Below, in pieces: positions 50,217 through 63,316 of a DNA stretch of 64,000 nucleotides. Within the stretch, counting starts at the first letter, position 1, and the number at the start of each line of letters is the position of its first letter. The position numbers and the translations under genes were made by a program. The notes under the pieces are model-generated. The model made no database searches, was not told the DNA's origin, and saw nothing but the letters and a program-made list of their open reading frames with translations. Origin of the DNA: Calliopsis andreniformis (Eukaryota > Arthropoda > Insecta > Hymenoptera > Andrenidae); contig NW_027480423.1 in assembly GCF_051401765.1 (NCBI RefSeq), forward strand, positions 4,650,001 through 4,714,000, given 5' to 3'.

Positions 50217-52935
50217 GCCTAGGTTGTCCGGAACGTAGAAATGACGTTAACTTTCGTACTGGTCGCAATTACTCGTTTTATACGATTGAAAAACTGTTTT
50301 ATTTATATTGTATTTTATGCTTCTGGCGTTGACTTCTTATGCCCTAACTATTCCATCTGGTGGAGCAACGCCCTATGGTAAAGCCTAGGTTGCCCGGAAC
50401 GTAGAAATGACCATCACTTTCAAGCTGGTTGCAATTAATCCTTTTATACGATGGAAAAACTGTTGTATTTTTATTGCATTTTATGCTTCGGCCATTGACT
50501 TCTAAGGCCCTAACTATTCAATCTGTTGGAGCAACGCCCTAGGGTGTAGCCTAGGTTGCCCGGAAAGTAGAAATGACCACAACTTTCATACTGGTTGCAA
50601 TTACTCGTTCTATATGATAGAAAAACTGTTGTATTTATATTGTATTTTATGCTTCTGGCGTTCACTTCTTAGGCCCTAACTATTCGATCTGGTGGAACAA
50701 CGCCCTGGGGTGAAGCCTAGGTTGCCGGAACGTAGAAATGACCTTAACTTTCACACTGGTTGCTATTATTCGTTTTATACGATGGAAAAACTGTTCTATT
50801 TATTTTGTATTTTATGCTTCTGGCGTTGACTTCTAAGGCACTAACTATTCGATCTGGTGGAGCAACGCCCTAGAGTGAAGCCTAAGTTGCCCGGAACGTA
50901 GCAATTACCATCACTTTCAAACTGGTTGCAAATATTCCTGTTATATGATGGAAAAACTGTTGTATTTTTATTGCATTTTATGCTTCGGGCATTAACTTCT
51001 AAGGCCCCAACTATTTAATCTGTAAGACCAACGCCCTATGGTGTAGCCCAGGTTGCCCGTATAGTAGAAATGACCCTAGCTTTCATACTGGTTGCAATTA
51101 TTCGTTTTGTATGATGGAAAAACTGTTGTATTTATATTGTATTTTTTGCTTCTGGCGTTCACTTCTTAGGCCCTAACTATTCGATCTGGTGGAGTAACGC
51201 CCTATGGTGAAGCCTAGGTTGACCGGAACGTAGAAGTGACCATAATTTTCACACCGGTAGCAATTATTCGTTTTACACGATGGAAAATCTGTTCTTTTTA
51301 TTTTGTATTTTATGCATCGGGCGTTGACCTCTAAGGCTCTAACTACTCAATCTGTTGGAGCAACGCCCTAGGGTGAAGCCTAGGTTGCCCGGAAAGTAGA
51401 AATGACGTTAACTTTCACACTGGTTGCTATTATTCGTTCTATACGATGGAAAAACTGTTATATTTATATTGTATTTTATGCTTCGGGCATAGACTTCTAA
51501 GGCCCTAGCTGTTTGATCTGGTGGAGCAACGCCCTAGAGTGAAGCCCAGGTTGCCCGAACATAGAAATGACCATAACTTTCACACTGGTTGCTATTATTC
51601 GTTCTATACAATGGAAAAACTGTTGTATTTATATTGTATTTTATGCTTCTGGCGTTGACTTCTGAGGCACTAACTATTAGATCTGGTGGAGCAACGCCCT
51701 AGAGTGAAGCATAGGTTTCCCGGAACGTAGAAATGACCATCCCTTTCAAACTGGTTGCAATTATTCCTGTTATATGACGGAAAAACTGTTGTATTTATAT
51801 TGTATTTTATGCTTCGGGCGTTGACTGCTAAGGCCCTAACTATTCAATCTGTTGGATCAACGCCCTAGAGTGAAGCCTAGGTTGCACGGAATGTAGAAAT
51901 GACCATAACATTCACACTGGTTGAAATTATTCGTTTTATACGATGGAAAAACTGTTACATTTATATTGTATTTTATGTTTCTGGCGTTGATTTCTTAGGC
52001 CCTAACTATTCAATCTGGTGGAACAACGCCCTGGAGTGAGGCCTAGGTTGCCCGGAACGTAGAAATGACCATCACTTCCATACTTGTAGCAATTATTCGT
52101 TTTATACCATGGAAAAACTGTTGTGTTTATATTGTATTTTATGCTTCTGGCCTTGACTTCCAAGGCACTAACTGTTTGATCTGGTGGAGCAACGCCCTAG
52201 AGTGAAGCCTAGGTTGCCCGGAACGTAGAAATGACCATAACTTTCACACTGGATGCTATTATTCGTTCTATACGATGGAAAAACTGTTATATATATATTG
52301 TATCTTATGCTTCTGGCGTTGACTTCTTAGGCCCTAACAATTCGATCTGGTGGAACAACGCCCTAGAGTGAAGCCTAGGTTGCCTGGAACGTACAAATGT
52401 CCATCACTTCCACACGGGTTGCAATTACTCCTGTTATAGGATGGAAAGACTGTCGTATTTTTATTGAATTTTATGCTTCAGGCGTTGACTTCTGAGGCCG
52501 TAGCTATTCGATGTGGTAGAAGAACGCCATAGAGTGAAGCCTAGGTTGCCCGGAACGTAGAAATGACCATAACTTTCACACCGGTTGCAATTATACGTTT
52601 TATACAATGGAAAAACTGTACTATTTATTTTGTATTTTATGCTTCGGGCGTTGACTTCTAAGGCCCTAGCTATTCGATCTGGTGGAGCAACGCCCTAGAG
52701 TGAAGCCTAGGTTGCCCGGAACGTAGAAGTGACCATCACTTTCAAAATGGTTGCAATTATTCCTGTTATATGATGGAAAAACTGTTTTATTTTTATTGCA
52801 TTTTATGCTTCGGGCATTGACTTCTAAGGCCCTAACTATTCAATCTGTAGGAACAACGCCCTAGGGTGTAGCCTAGGTTGCCCGTAAAGTAGAAATGACC
52901 ATAGCTTTCATACTGGATGAAATTATTCGTTTTAC

Positions 52936-55900
52936 ACGATGGAAAAACTGTTATATTTATATTGTATCTTATGCTTCTGGCGTTGACTTCTTAGGCCCTA
53001 ACAATTCGATCTGGTGGAACAACGCCCTAGAGTGAAGCCTAGGTTGCCTGGAACGTACAAATGACCATCACTTTCACAAGGGTTGCAATTATTCCTGTTA
53101 TAGGACGGAAAGACTGTTGTATTTTTATTGTATTATATGCTTCAGGCGTTGACTTCTGAGGCCGTTGCTATTCGATGTAGTGGAAGAACGCCATAGAGTG
53201 AAGCCTAGGTTGCCCGGAACGTAGAAATGACCATAACTATCATACTGGTTGCAATTATTAGTTTTATATGATGGAAGAACTGTTGTATTTATATTGTATT
53301 TTATGCTGCTGGCGTTCACTTCTTTGGCCCTAACTATTCGATCTGGTGGAACAACGACCTGGGGTGAAGCCTAGGTTGCCCGGAACGGAGAAATGACCAT
53401 AACTTTCACACTGGTTGCTATTATTCGTTTTATACGGTGGAAAAACTGTTATATTTATATTGTACTTTATGCTTCTGGCGTTGCCTTCTTAGGCCCTAAC
53501 TGTTCGATCTGGTGGAACATCGCCCTAGAGTGAAGCCTAGGTTACCCGGAACGTAGGAATGACCAGTACTTTCACACTGTTTGCAGTTATTCCTGCTATA
53601 CGATGGAAAAACTGTTGCATCTTTATTGAATTTTATGCTTCTGGCGTTGACTTCTAAGGCCCTAACTATTCTATCTGGTCGACCAACGCCCTAGAGTGAA
53701 GCCTAGGTTGCTCGGAATGTAGAAATGACCATAACATTCACACTGGTTGAAATTATTCGTTTTATACGATGGAAAAACTGTTGTATTTATATTGTATTTT
53801 ATGCTTCTGGCGTTGATTTCTTAGGCCCTAACTATTCAGTCTGGTGGAACAACGCCCTAGCGTGAGGCCTAGGTTGCCCGGAACATAGAAATGACCATCA
53901 CTTCCATACTGGTAGCAATTATTCGTTTTATACGATGGAAAAACTGTTCTATTTATTTTATATTTTATGCTTCTGGCGTTGACTTCTAAGGCACTAACTA
54001 TTCGATCTGGTGGAGCAACGCCCTAGAGTAAAGCCTAGGTTGCCCGGAACGTAGAAATGACCATCACTTTCAAACTGGTTGCAATTAATCCTTTTGTACG
54101 ATGGAAAGGCTGTTGTATTTTTATTGCATTTTATGCTTCCGGCGTTGACTTCTAAGGCCCTAACTATTCAATCTGTTGGAGCAACGCCCTAGCGTGAAAC
54201 CTAGGTTGCCCGGAACGTAGAAATGACCATAACTTTCACACTGGTTGCTATTATTCGTTTTATACAATGGAAAAACTTTTCTATTTATTTTGTATTTTAT
54301 GCTTCGGGCGTTGACTTCTAAGGCCCTAACTGTTTGATCTGGTGGAGCAACGCCCTAGAGTGAAGCCTAGGTTGCCTGGTACGTCCAAATGACCATCACT
54401 TTCACACGGGTTGCAATTATTCCTGTTATAGGACGGAAAGACTGTTGTATTTTTATTGTATTTTATGCTGCTGGCGTTCACTTCTTAGGCCCTAACTATT
54501 CGATCTGGTGGAACAACGACCTGGGGTGAAGCCTAGGTTGCACGGAACGTAGAAATGACCATAACTTTCACACTGGTTGCAATTATTCGTTTTATACGAT
54601 GGAAAAGCTGTTGTATTTATATCGTATTTTATGCTTCTGGCGTTGACTTCTTGGGCCGTTACTTTTCGATCTGGTGGAGCAACGCCCTGGAGTAAAGCCT
54701 AGGTTGCGCGGAACATAGAATTGGACATCACTTTCAAACTGGTTGCAATTATTCCTGTTATATGATGGAAACACTGTTGTATTTTTATTGCATTTTATGC
54801 TTCGGGCGTTGACTTCTAAGGCCCTAGCTATTCGATCTGGTGGAGCACCACCCTAGAGTGAAGCCTAGGTTGCCCGGAACGTAGAAATGACCATAACTTT
54901 CACACTGAATGCTATTATTCGTTCTATACGATGGAAAAACTGTTATATTTATATTGTATCTTATGCTTCTCGCGTTGACTTCTTAGGCCCTAACAATTCG
55001 ATCTGGTGGAACAACACCCTAGAGTGAAGCCTAGGTTGCCTGGAACGTACAAATGATCATCACTTCCACACGGGTTGCAATTATTCCTGTTATAGGATGG
55101 AAAGGCTATTGTATTCTTATTGTATTTTATGTTTCAGGCGTTGACCTCTGAGGCCGTAGCTATTCGATGTGGTGGAAGAACGCCATAGAGTGAAGCCTAG
55201 GTTGCCCGGAACGTAGAAATGACCATAACTTTCATACTGGTTGCAATTATTCGTTTTACATGATGGAAGAACTGTTGTATTTATATTGTATTTTATGCTG
55301 CTGGTGTTCACTTCTTAGGCCCTAGCTATTCGTTCTGGTGGAACAACGACCTGGGGTGAAGCCTAGGTTGCCCGGAACGTAGAAATGACCATAACTTTCA
55401 CACTGGTTGCTATTATTCGTTTTATACGATGGAAAAACTGTTATATTTATATTGTATCTTATGCTTCTGGCGTTGCCTTCTTAGGACCTAACTGTTCGAT
55501 CTGGTGGAACAACGCCCTAGAGTGAAGCCTAGGTTACCCGGAACGTAGGAATGACCAGTACTTTCACACTGTTTGCAATTATTCCTGCTATACGATTGAA
55601 AAACTGTTGCATCTTTATTGAATTTTATGCTTCTGGCGTTGACTTCTAAGGCCCTAACTATTCTATCTGGTGGATCAACGCCCTAGAGTGTAGCCTAGGT
55701 TGCTCGGAATGTAGAAATGACCATAACATTCACACTGGTTGAAATTATTCGTTTTATACGATGGAAAAACTGTTGTGTTTATATTTTATTTTATGCTTCT
55801 GGCGTTGACTTCTAAGGCACTAACTATTCGATCTGGTGGAGCAACGCCCTAGGGTAAAGCCTAGGTTGCCCGGAACGTAGAAGTGACCATCACTTTCAAA

Positions 55901-58744
55901 CTGTTTGCAATTAATCCTTTTATACGATGGAAAAACTGATGTATTTTTATTGCATTTTATGCTTCCGGCGTTGACTTCTAAGGCCCTAACTATTCAATCT
56001 GTTAGAGCAACGCCCTAGGGTGAAGCCTAGGTTGTCCGGAACGTAGAAATGACGTTAACTTTCGTACTGGTCGCAATTACTCGTTTTATACGATTGAAAA
56101 ACTGTTTTATTTATATTGTATTTTATGCTTCTGGCGTTGACTTCTTATGCCCTAACTATTCCATCTGGTGGAGCAACGCCCTATGGTAAAGCCTAGGTTG
56201 CCCGGAACGTAGAAATGACCATCACTTTCAAGCTGGTTGCAATTAATCCTTTTATACGATGGAAAAACTGTTGTATTTTTATTGCATTTTATGCTTCGGC
56301 CATTGACTTCTAAGGCCCTAACTATTCAATCTGTTGGAGCAACGCCCTAGGGTGTAGCCTAGGTTGCCCGGAAAGTAGAAATGACCACAACTTTCATACT
56401 GGTTGCAATTACTCGTTCTATATGATAGAAAAACTGTTGTATTTATATTGTATTTTATGCTTCTGGCGTTCACTTCTTAGGCCCTAACTATTCGATCTGG
56501 TGGAACAACGCCCTGGGGTGAAGCCTAGGTTGCCGGAACGTAGAAATGACCTTAACTTTCACACTGGTTGCTATTATTCGTTTTATACGATGGAAAAACT
56601 GTTCTATTTATTTTGTATTTTATGCTTCTGGCGTTGACTTCTAAGGCACTAACTATTCGATCTGGTGGAGCAACGCCCTAGAGTGAAGCCTAAGTTGCCC
56701 GGAACGTAGCAATTACCATCACTTTCAAACTGGTTGCAAATATTCCTGTTATATGATGGAAAAACTGTTGTATTTTTATTGCATTTTATGCTTCGGGCAT
56801 TAACTTCTAAGGCCCCAACGATTTAATCTGTAAGACCAACGCCCTATGGTGTAGCCCAGGTTGCCCGTATAGTAGAAATGACCCTAGCTTTCATACTGGT
56901 TGCAATTATTCGTTTTGTATGATGGAAAAACTGTTGTATTTATATTGTATTTTTTGCTTCTGGCGTTCACTTCTTAGGCCCTAACTATTCGATCTGGTGG
57001 AGTAACGCCCTATGGTGAAGCCTAGGTTGACCGGAACGTAGAAGTGACCATAATTTTCACACCGGTAGCAATTATTCGTTTTACACGATGGAAAATCTGT
57101 TCTTTTTATTTTGTATTTTATGCATCGGGCGTTGACCTCTAAGGCTCTAACTACTCAATCTGTTGGAGCAACGCCCTAGGGTGAAGCCTAGGTTGCCCGG
57201 AAAGTAGAAATGACGTTAACTTTCACACTGGTTGCTATTATTCGTTCTATACGATGGAAAAACTGTTATATTTATATTGTATTTTATGCTTCGGGCATAG
57301 ACTTCTAAGGCCCTAGCTGTTTGATCTGGTGGAGCAACGCCCTAGAGTGAAGCCCAGGTTGCCCGAACATAGAAATGACCATAACTTTCACACTGGTTGC
57401 TATTATTCGTTCTATACAATGGAAAAACTGTTGTATTTATATTGTATTTTATGCTTCTGGCGTTGACTTCTGAGGCACTAACTATTAGATCTGGTGGAGC
57501 AACGCCCTAGAGTGAAGCATAGGTTTCCCGGAACGTAGAAATGACCATCCCTTTCAAACTGGTTGCAATTATTCCTGTTATATGACGGAAAAACTGTTGT
57601 ATTTATATTGTATTTTATGCTTCGGGCGTTGACTGCTAAGGCCCTAACTATTCAATCTGTTGGATCAACGCCCTAGAGTGAAGCCTAGGTTGCACGGAAT
57701 GTAGAAATGACCATAACATTCACACTGGTTGAAATTATTCGTTTTATACGATGGAAAAACTGTTACATTTATATTGTATTTTATGTTTCTGGCGTTGATT
57801 TCTTAGGCCCTAACTATTCAATCTGGTGGAACAACGCCCTGGAGTGAGGCCTAGGTTGCCCGGAACGTAGAAATGACCATCACTTCCATACTTGTAGCAA
57901 TTATTCGTTTTATACCATGGAAAAACTGTTGTGTTTATATTGTATTTTATGCTTCTGGCCTTGACTTCCAAGGCACTAACTGTTTGATCTGGTGGAGCAA
58001 CGCCCTAGAGTGAAGCCTAGGTTGCCCGGAACGTAGAAATGACCATAACTTTCACACTGGATGCTATTATTCGTTCTATACGATGGAAAAACTGTTATAT
58101 ATATATTGTATCTTATGCTTCTGGCGTTGACTTCTTAGGCCCTAACAATTCGATCTGGTGGAACAACGCCCTAGAGTGAAGCCTAGGTTGCCTGGAACGT
58201 ACAAATGTCCATCACTTCCACACGGGTTGCAATTACTCCTGTTATAGGATGGAAAGACTGTCGTATTTTTATTGAATTTTATGCTTCAGGCGTTGACTTC
58301 TGAGGCCGTAGCTATTCGATGTGGTAGAAGAACGCCATAGAGTGAAGCCTAGGTTGCCCGGAACGTAGAAATGACCATAACTTTCACACCGGTAGCAATT
58401 ATACGTTTTATACAATGGAAAAACTGTACTATTTATTTTGTATTTTATGCTTCGGGCGTTGACTTCTAAGGCCCTAGCTATTCGATCTGGTGGAGCAACG
58501 CCCTAGAGTGAAGCCTAGGTTGCCCGGAACGTAGAAGTGACCATCACTTTCAAAATGGTTGCAATTATTCCTGTTATATGATGGAAAAACTGTTTTATTT
58601 TTATTGCATTTTATGCTTCGGGCATTGACTTCTAAGGCCCTAACTATTCAATCTGTAGGAACAACGCCCTAGGGTGTAGCCTAGGTTGCCCGTAAAGTAG
58701 AAATGACCATAGCTTTCATACTGGATGAAATTATTCGTTTTACA
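52936..58744 (+). repeat. Y2: second copy of the 35-monomer duplication (5808 bp)
   Basis: This is the fuller copy of the Y segment. Y1 and Y2 both derive from X-type sequence: their left parts follow 29.9-32.8 kb and their right parts follow 33.3-34.5 kb, with an added stretch of about 1.2 kb (51490-52660 in Y1) that X1 lacks at that place. Right of 58744 the sequence continues like X1 from about 35010. Confidence 0.88.
53423..53439 (+). other. CENP-B-box-like 17-mer, 8 of 9
   Basis: This is the Y2 copy of the 47947 site, at an offset of 5476 bases. Confidence 0.5.
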
Positions 58745-60282
58745 CGATGGAAAAACAGTTATATTTAAATTGTATTTTATGCTTCTGCCGTTGATTTCTT
58801 AGGCCCTAACTATTCAATCTGGAGGAACAACGCCCTAGAGTGAGGCCTAGGTTGCCCGGAACGTAGAAATGACCATCACTTCCATACTGGTAGCAATTAT
58901 TCGTTTTATACGATGGAATAACTGTTGTATTTATATTGTATTTTATGCTTCTGGCGTTGACTTCTAAGGCACTAACTATTCGATCTCGTGGAGCAACGCC
59001 CTAGAGTGAAGCCTAGGTTGCCCGGAACGTAGAAATGACCATCACTTTCAAAATGGTTGCAATTATTCCTGTTATATGATGGAAAAACTGTTGTATTTAT
59101 ATTGTATTTTATGCTACGGGCGTTGACTTCTTAGGCCCTAACTATTCAATCTGTTGGATCAGCGCCCTAGAGTGAAGCCTAGGTGGCTCGGAATGTAGAA
59201 ATGACAATAACATTCACACTGGTTGAAATTATTCGTTTAATACGATGGAAAAGCTGTTGCATCTTTATTGTATTTTATGCTTCTGGCGTTGACTTCTAAG
59301 GCCCTAACTATTCGATCTGGTGGAGCAACGCCCTAGAGTGAAGCCTAGGTTGCCCGGAACGTAGAAATGACCATCACTTTCACACTGGATGCTATTATTC
59401 GTTCTATACGATGGAAAAACTGTTATATATATATTGTATCTTATGCTTCTGGCGTTGACTTCTTAGGCCCTAACAATTCGATCTGGTGGAACAACGCCCT
59501 AGATTAAAGCCTAGGTTGCCCGGAACGTAGAAGTGACCATCACTTTCGAACTGTTTGCAATTAATCCTTTTATACGATGGAAAAACTGATGTATTTTTAT
59601 TGCATTTTATGCTTCCGGCGTTGACTTCTAAGGCCCTAACTATTCAATCTGTTGGAGCAACGCCCTAGGGTGAAGCCTAGGTTGCCCGGAACATAGAAAT
59701 GACGTTAACTTTCGTACTGGTTGCAATTACTCGTTTTATACGATTGAAAAACTGTTGTACTTATATTGTATTTTATGCTTCTGGCGTTGACTTCTTATGC
59801 CCTAACTATCCCATCAGGTGGAACAACGCCATATGGTGAAGCCTAGGTTGCCCGGAACGTAGAAATGACCACAACTTTCACATCGGTAGCAATTATTCGT
59901 TTTATACGATGGAAAAACTGTTATATTTATATTGTATTTTATGCTTCTGGCGCTGACTTCTTAGGCCCTAACTATTCGATCTGGTGGATCAACGCCGTAG
60001 AGTGAAGCCTAGGTTGCCCGGAACGCAGAAATGCCCATAACTTTCACACTGGTTGCTATTATTCGTTTTATGCGATGGAAAAGCTGTTGTATTTATACCG
60101 TATTTTATGCTTCTGGCGTTGACTTCTTATGCCCTGACTATTCCATCTGGTGGAACAACGCCCTAGGGTGAAGCCTAGGCTGCCCGGAACGTAGAAATGA
60201 CCATCACTTTCAAACTGGTTGCAATTAATCCTTTTATACGATGGAAAAACTGTTGCATTTTTATTGCATTCTATGTGTCGGG
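58745..60282 (+). repeat. Mosaic of X-type segments
   Basis: About nine monomers. The left part (to about 59850) follows X1 from about 35010 to 36110. It then switches in register to X1-type sequence from about 37610 (CACATCGGTAGC, AATGCCCATAAC) and near 60180 to sequence like 38610. No other element is seen. Confidence 0.7.
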
Positions 60283-61490
60283 CGTTGACTTCTAAGGCCC
60301 TAACTATTCAATCTGTAGGAGCAACGCCCTAGGGTGTAGCCTAGGATGCCCGTGAAGTAGAAATGACCATAGCTTTCATACTGGTTGCAATTATTCGTTT
60401 TATATGATGGAAAAACTGTTGTATTTATATTGTATTTTATGCTTCTGTCGTTGACGTCTAAGGCCGCAGCTATTAGATGTGGTGGAGCAACGCACTAGAC
60501 TGACGCCTAGGTTGCCCGGAACGTAGAAATGACCATTACTTTCGCAATGTTTGCAATTATACATTTTATGAGATGGAAAAACCGTTGTACTTATATCGTA
60601 TTTTATGCTTCTGGCGTTGACTTCTTAGGCCCTAACTATTCCATCTGGTGGAACAACGCCCTAGGGTGATGCCTAGGTTGCCCGGAACGTAGAAATGGAA
60701 ATAACTTTGACACCGGTAGCAATTATTCGTTTTATACGATGGAAAAACAGTTCTATTTATTTTGTATTTTATGCTTCGGCCGTCGACTACTAAGGCACTC
60801 ACTATTCGATCTGTTGAAGCAACGCCCTAGGGTGAAGCCTAGGTTGCCCGGAACGTAGGAATGACCATAACTTTCACACTGGTTGCTATTATTCGTTTTA
60901 TACGATGGAAAAACTGTTATATTTATATCGTATTTTATGCTTCTGGCGCTGACTTCTTAGGTCCTAACTATTCGATCTGGTGGAACAACGCCGTAGAGTG
61001 AAGCCTAGGTTGCCCGGAACGTAAAAATGCCCATAACTTTCTCAATGGTTGCTATTATTCGTTTTATGCGATGGAAAAGCTGTTGTATATATACCGAATT
61101 TTATGCTTCTGGCGTTGACTTCTTATGCCCTAACTATTCCATCTGGTGGAACAACGCCCTAGGGTGAAGCCTAGGTTGCCCGGAACGTAGAAATGACCAT
61201 CACTTTCAAACTGGTTGAAATTAATCCTTTTATACGATGGAAAAACTGTTGTATTTATATTGTATTTTTTGCTTCTGGAGTTGCCTTCTTAGGCCCTAAC
61301 TGTTCGATCTGGTGGAACAACGCCCTAGAGTGAAGCCTAGGTTACCCGGAACGTAGAAATGACCAGTACTTTCACACTGTTTTCAATTACTCCTGTTATA
61401 CGATGGAAAAGCTGTTGCACCTTTATTGAATTTTATGCTTCTGGCGTTGACTTCTAAGGCCCTAACTATTCTATCTGGTGGATCAACGCC
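60283..61490 (+). repeat. Block U, copy 1
   Basis: About 7.3 monomers match 62109-63316 at an offset of 1826 bases (11 monomers; anchor 60309/62135). Markers are AGGATGCCCGTGAAG, GGCCGTCGACTACTAAGG and TGGAGTTGCCTTC. Most of it also matches 25621-26480. Confidence 0.8.
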
Positions 61491-62108
61491 GTAGAGTGAA
61501 GCCTAGGTTGCCCGGAACGCAGAAATGCCCATAACTTTCACACTGGTTGCTATTATTCGTTTTATGCGATGGAAAAGCTGTTGTATTTATACCGTATTTT
61601 ATGCTTCTGGCGTTGACTTCTTATGCCCTGACTATTCCATCTGGTGGAACAACGCCCTAGGGTGAAGCCTAGGTTGCCCGGAACGTAGAAATGACCATCA
61701 CTTTCAAACTGGTTGCAATTAACCCTTTTATACGATGGAAAATCTGTTGTATTTTTATTTCATTTTATGCTTCCGGCGTTGACTTCTAAGGCCCTAACTA
61801 TTCAATCTGTTGGAGCAACGCCCTAGGGTGAAGCCTAGGTTGCCCGGAAAGTAGAAATGACGTTATCTTTCATACTGGTTGCAATTATTCGTTTTATACG
61901 ATGGAGAAACTGTTGTATTTATATGGTATTTTATGCTTCTGGCGTTGACTTCTAAGGCACTAACTATTCGACCTGGTGGAGCAACGCCCTAGAGTGAAGC
62001 CTAAGTTGCCCGGAACGCAGCAATTACCATCACTTTCAAACTGGTTGCAAATATTCCTGTTATATGATGGAGAAACTGTTGTATTTTTATAGCATTTTAT
62101 GCTTCGGG
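61491..62108 (+). repeat. Monomers between the U copies
   Basis: About 3.7 monomers. The first part repeats the AATGCCCATAACTTTC monomer of the 37.8-kb type. The rest, from about 61671, is the start of the block shared with 25157. Confidence 0.7.
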
Positions 62109-63003
62109 CATTGACTTCTAAGGCCCTAACTATTCAATCTGTAGGAGCAACGCCCTAGGGTGTAGCCTAGGATGCCCGTGAAGTAGAAATGACCATAGCT
62201 TTCATACTGGTTGCAATTATTCGCTTTATATGATGGAAAAACTGTTGTATTTATATTGTATTTTATGCTTCTGTCGTTGACGTCTAAGGCCGCAGCTATT
62301 AGATGTGGTGGAGCAACGCACTAGACTGACGCCTAGGTTGCCCGGAACGTAGAAATGACCATTACTTTCGCAATGTTTGCAATTATACATTTTATAAGAT
62401 GGAAAAACCGTTGTACTTATATCGTATTTTATGCTTCTGGCGTTGACTTCTTAGGCCCTAACTATTCCATCTGGTGGAATAACGCCCTAGGGTGATGCCT
62501 AGGTTGCCCGGAACGTAGAAATGGAAATAACTTTGACACCGGTAGCAATTATTCGTTTTATACGATGGAAAAACAGTTCTATTTATTTTGTATTTTATGC
62601 TTCGGCCGTCGACTACTAAGGCACTAACTATTCGATCTGTTGAAGCAACGCCCTAGGGTGAAGCCTAGGTTGCCCGGAACGTAGGAATGACCATAACTTT
62701 CACACTGGTTGCTATTATTCGTTTTATACGATGGAAAAACTGTTATATTTATATCGTATTTTATGCTTCTGGCGCTGACTTCTTAGGTCCTAACTATTCG
62801 ATCAGGTGGAACAACGCCGTAGAGTGAAGCCTAGGTTGCCCGGAACGTAGAAATGCCCATAACTTTCTCAATGGTTGCTATTATTCGTTTTATGCGATGG
62901 AAAAGCTGTTGTATATATACCGAATTTTATGCTTCTGGCGTTGACTTCTTATGCCCTAACTATTCCATCTGGTGGAACAACGCCCTAGGGTGAAGCCTAG
63001 GTT
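61671..63003 (+). repeat. Eight-monomer block, copy 2 (partner at 25157-26489)
   Basis: It shares the same rare variants in the same order as the 25-kb block, including TTTTATTTCATTTTATGC and GTATTTTTATAGC. It overlaps block U copy 2. Confidence 0.8.
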
Positions 63004-63316
63004 GCCCGGAACGTAGAAATGACCATCACTTTCAAACTGGTTGAAATTAATCCTTTTATACGATGGAAAAACTGTTGTATTTATATTGTATTTTATGCTT
63101 CTGGAGTTGCCTTCTTAGGCCCTAACTGTTCGATCTGGTGGAACTACGCCCTAGAGTGAAGCCTAGGTTACCCGGAACGTAGAAATGACCAGTACTTTCA
63201 CACTGTTTTCAGTTACTCCTGTTATACGATGGAAAAGCTGTTGCATCTTTATTGAATTTTATGCTTCTGGCGTTGACTTCTAAGGCCCTAGCTATTCTAT
63301 CTGGTGGATCAACGCC
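62109..63316 (+). repeat. Block U, copy 2
   Basis: This is the partner of 60283-61490. Small differences include TTTATAAGATGG here against TTTATGAGATGG in copy 1, and GAACTACGCCC against GAACAACGCCC. The match ends at GGTGGATCAACGCC. Confidence 0.8.

Larger units (their letters stand above)
47460..52935 (+). repeat. Y1: first copy of a 35-monomer tandem duplication, two monomers deleted (5476 bp)
   Basis: Left of about 50210 it aligns with Y2 at an offset of 5476 bases (47649/53125, 49116/54592, 49641/55117). Right of that point the offset is 5808. The 332-base difference is exactly two monomers, present in Y2 at about 55687-56018 and missing here. Scattered differences from Y2 include TTCTATGGCCC near 48841 and CTTGTGCTTCTGG near 49983. 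Confidence 0.88.
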
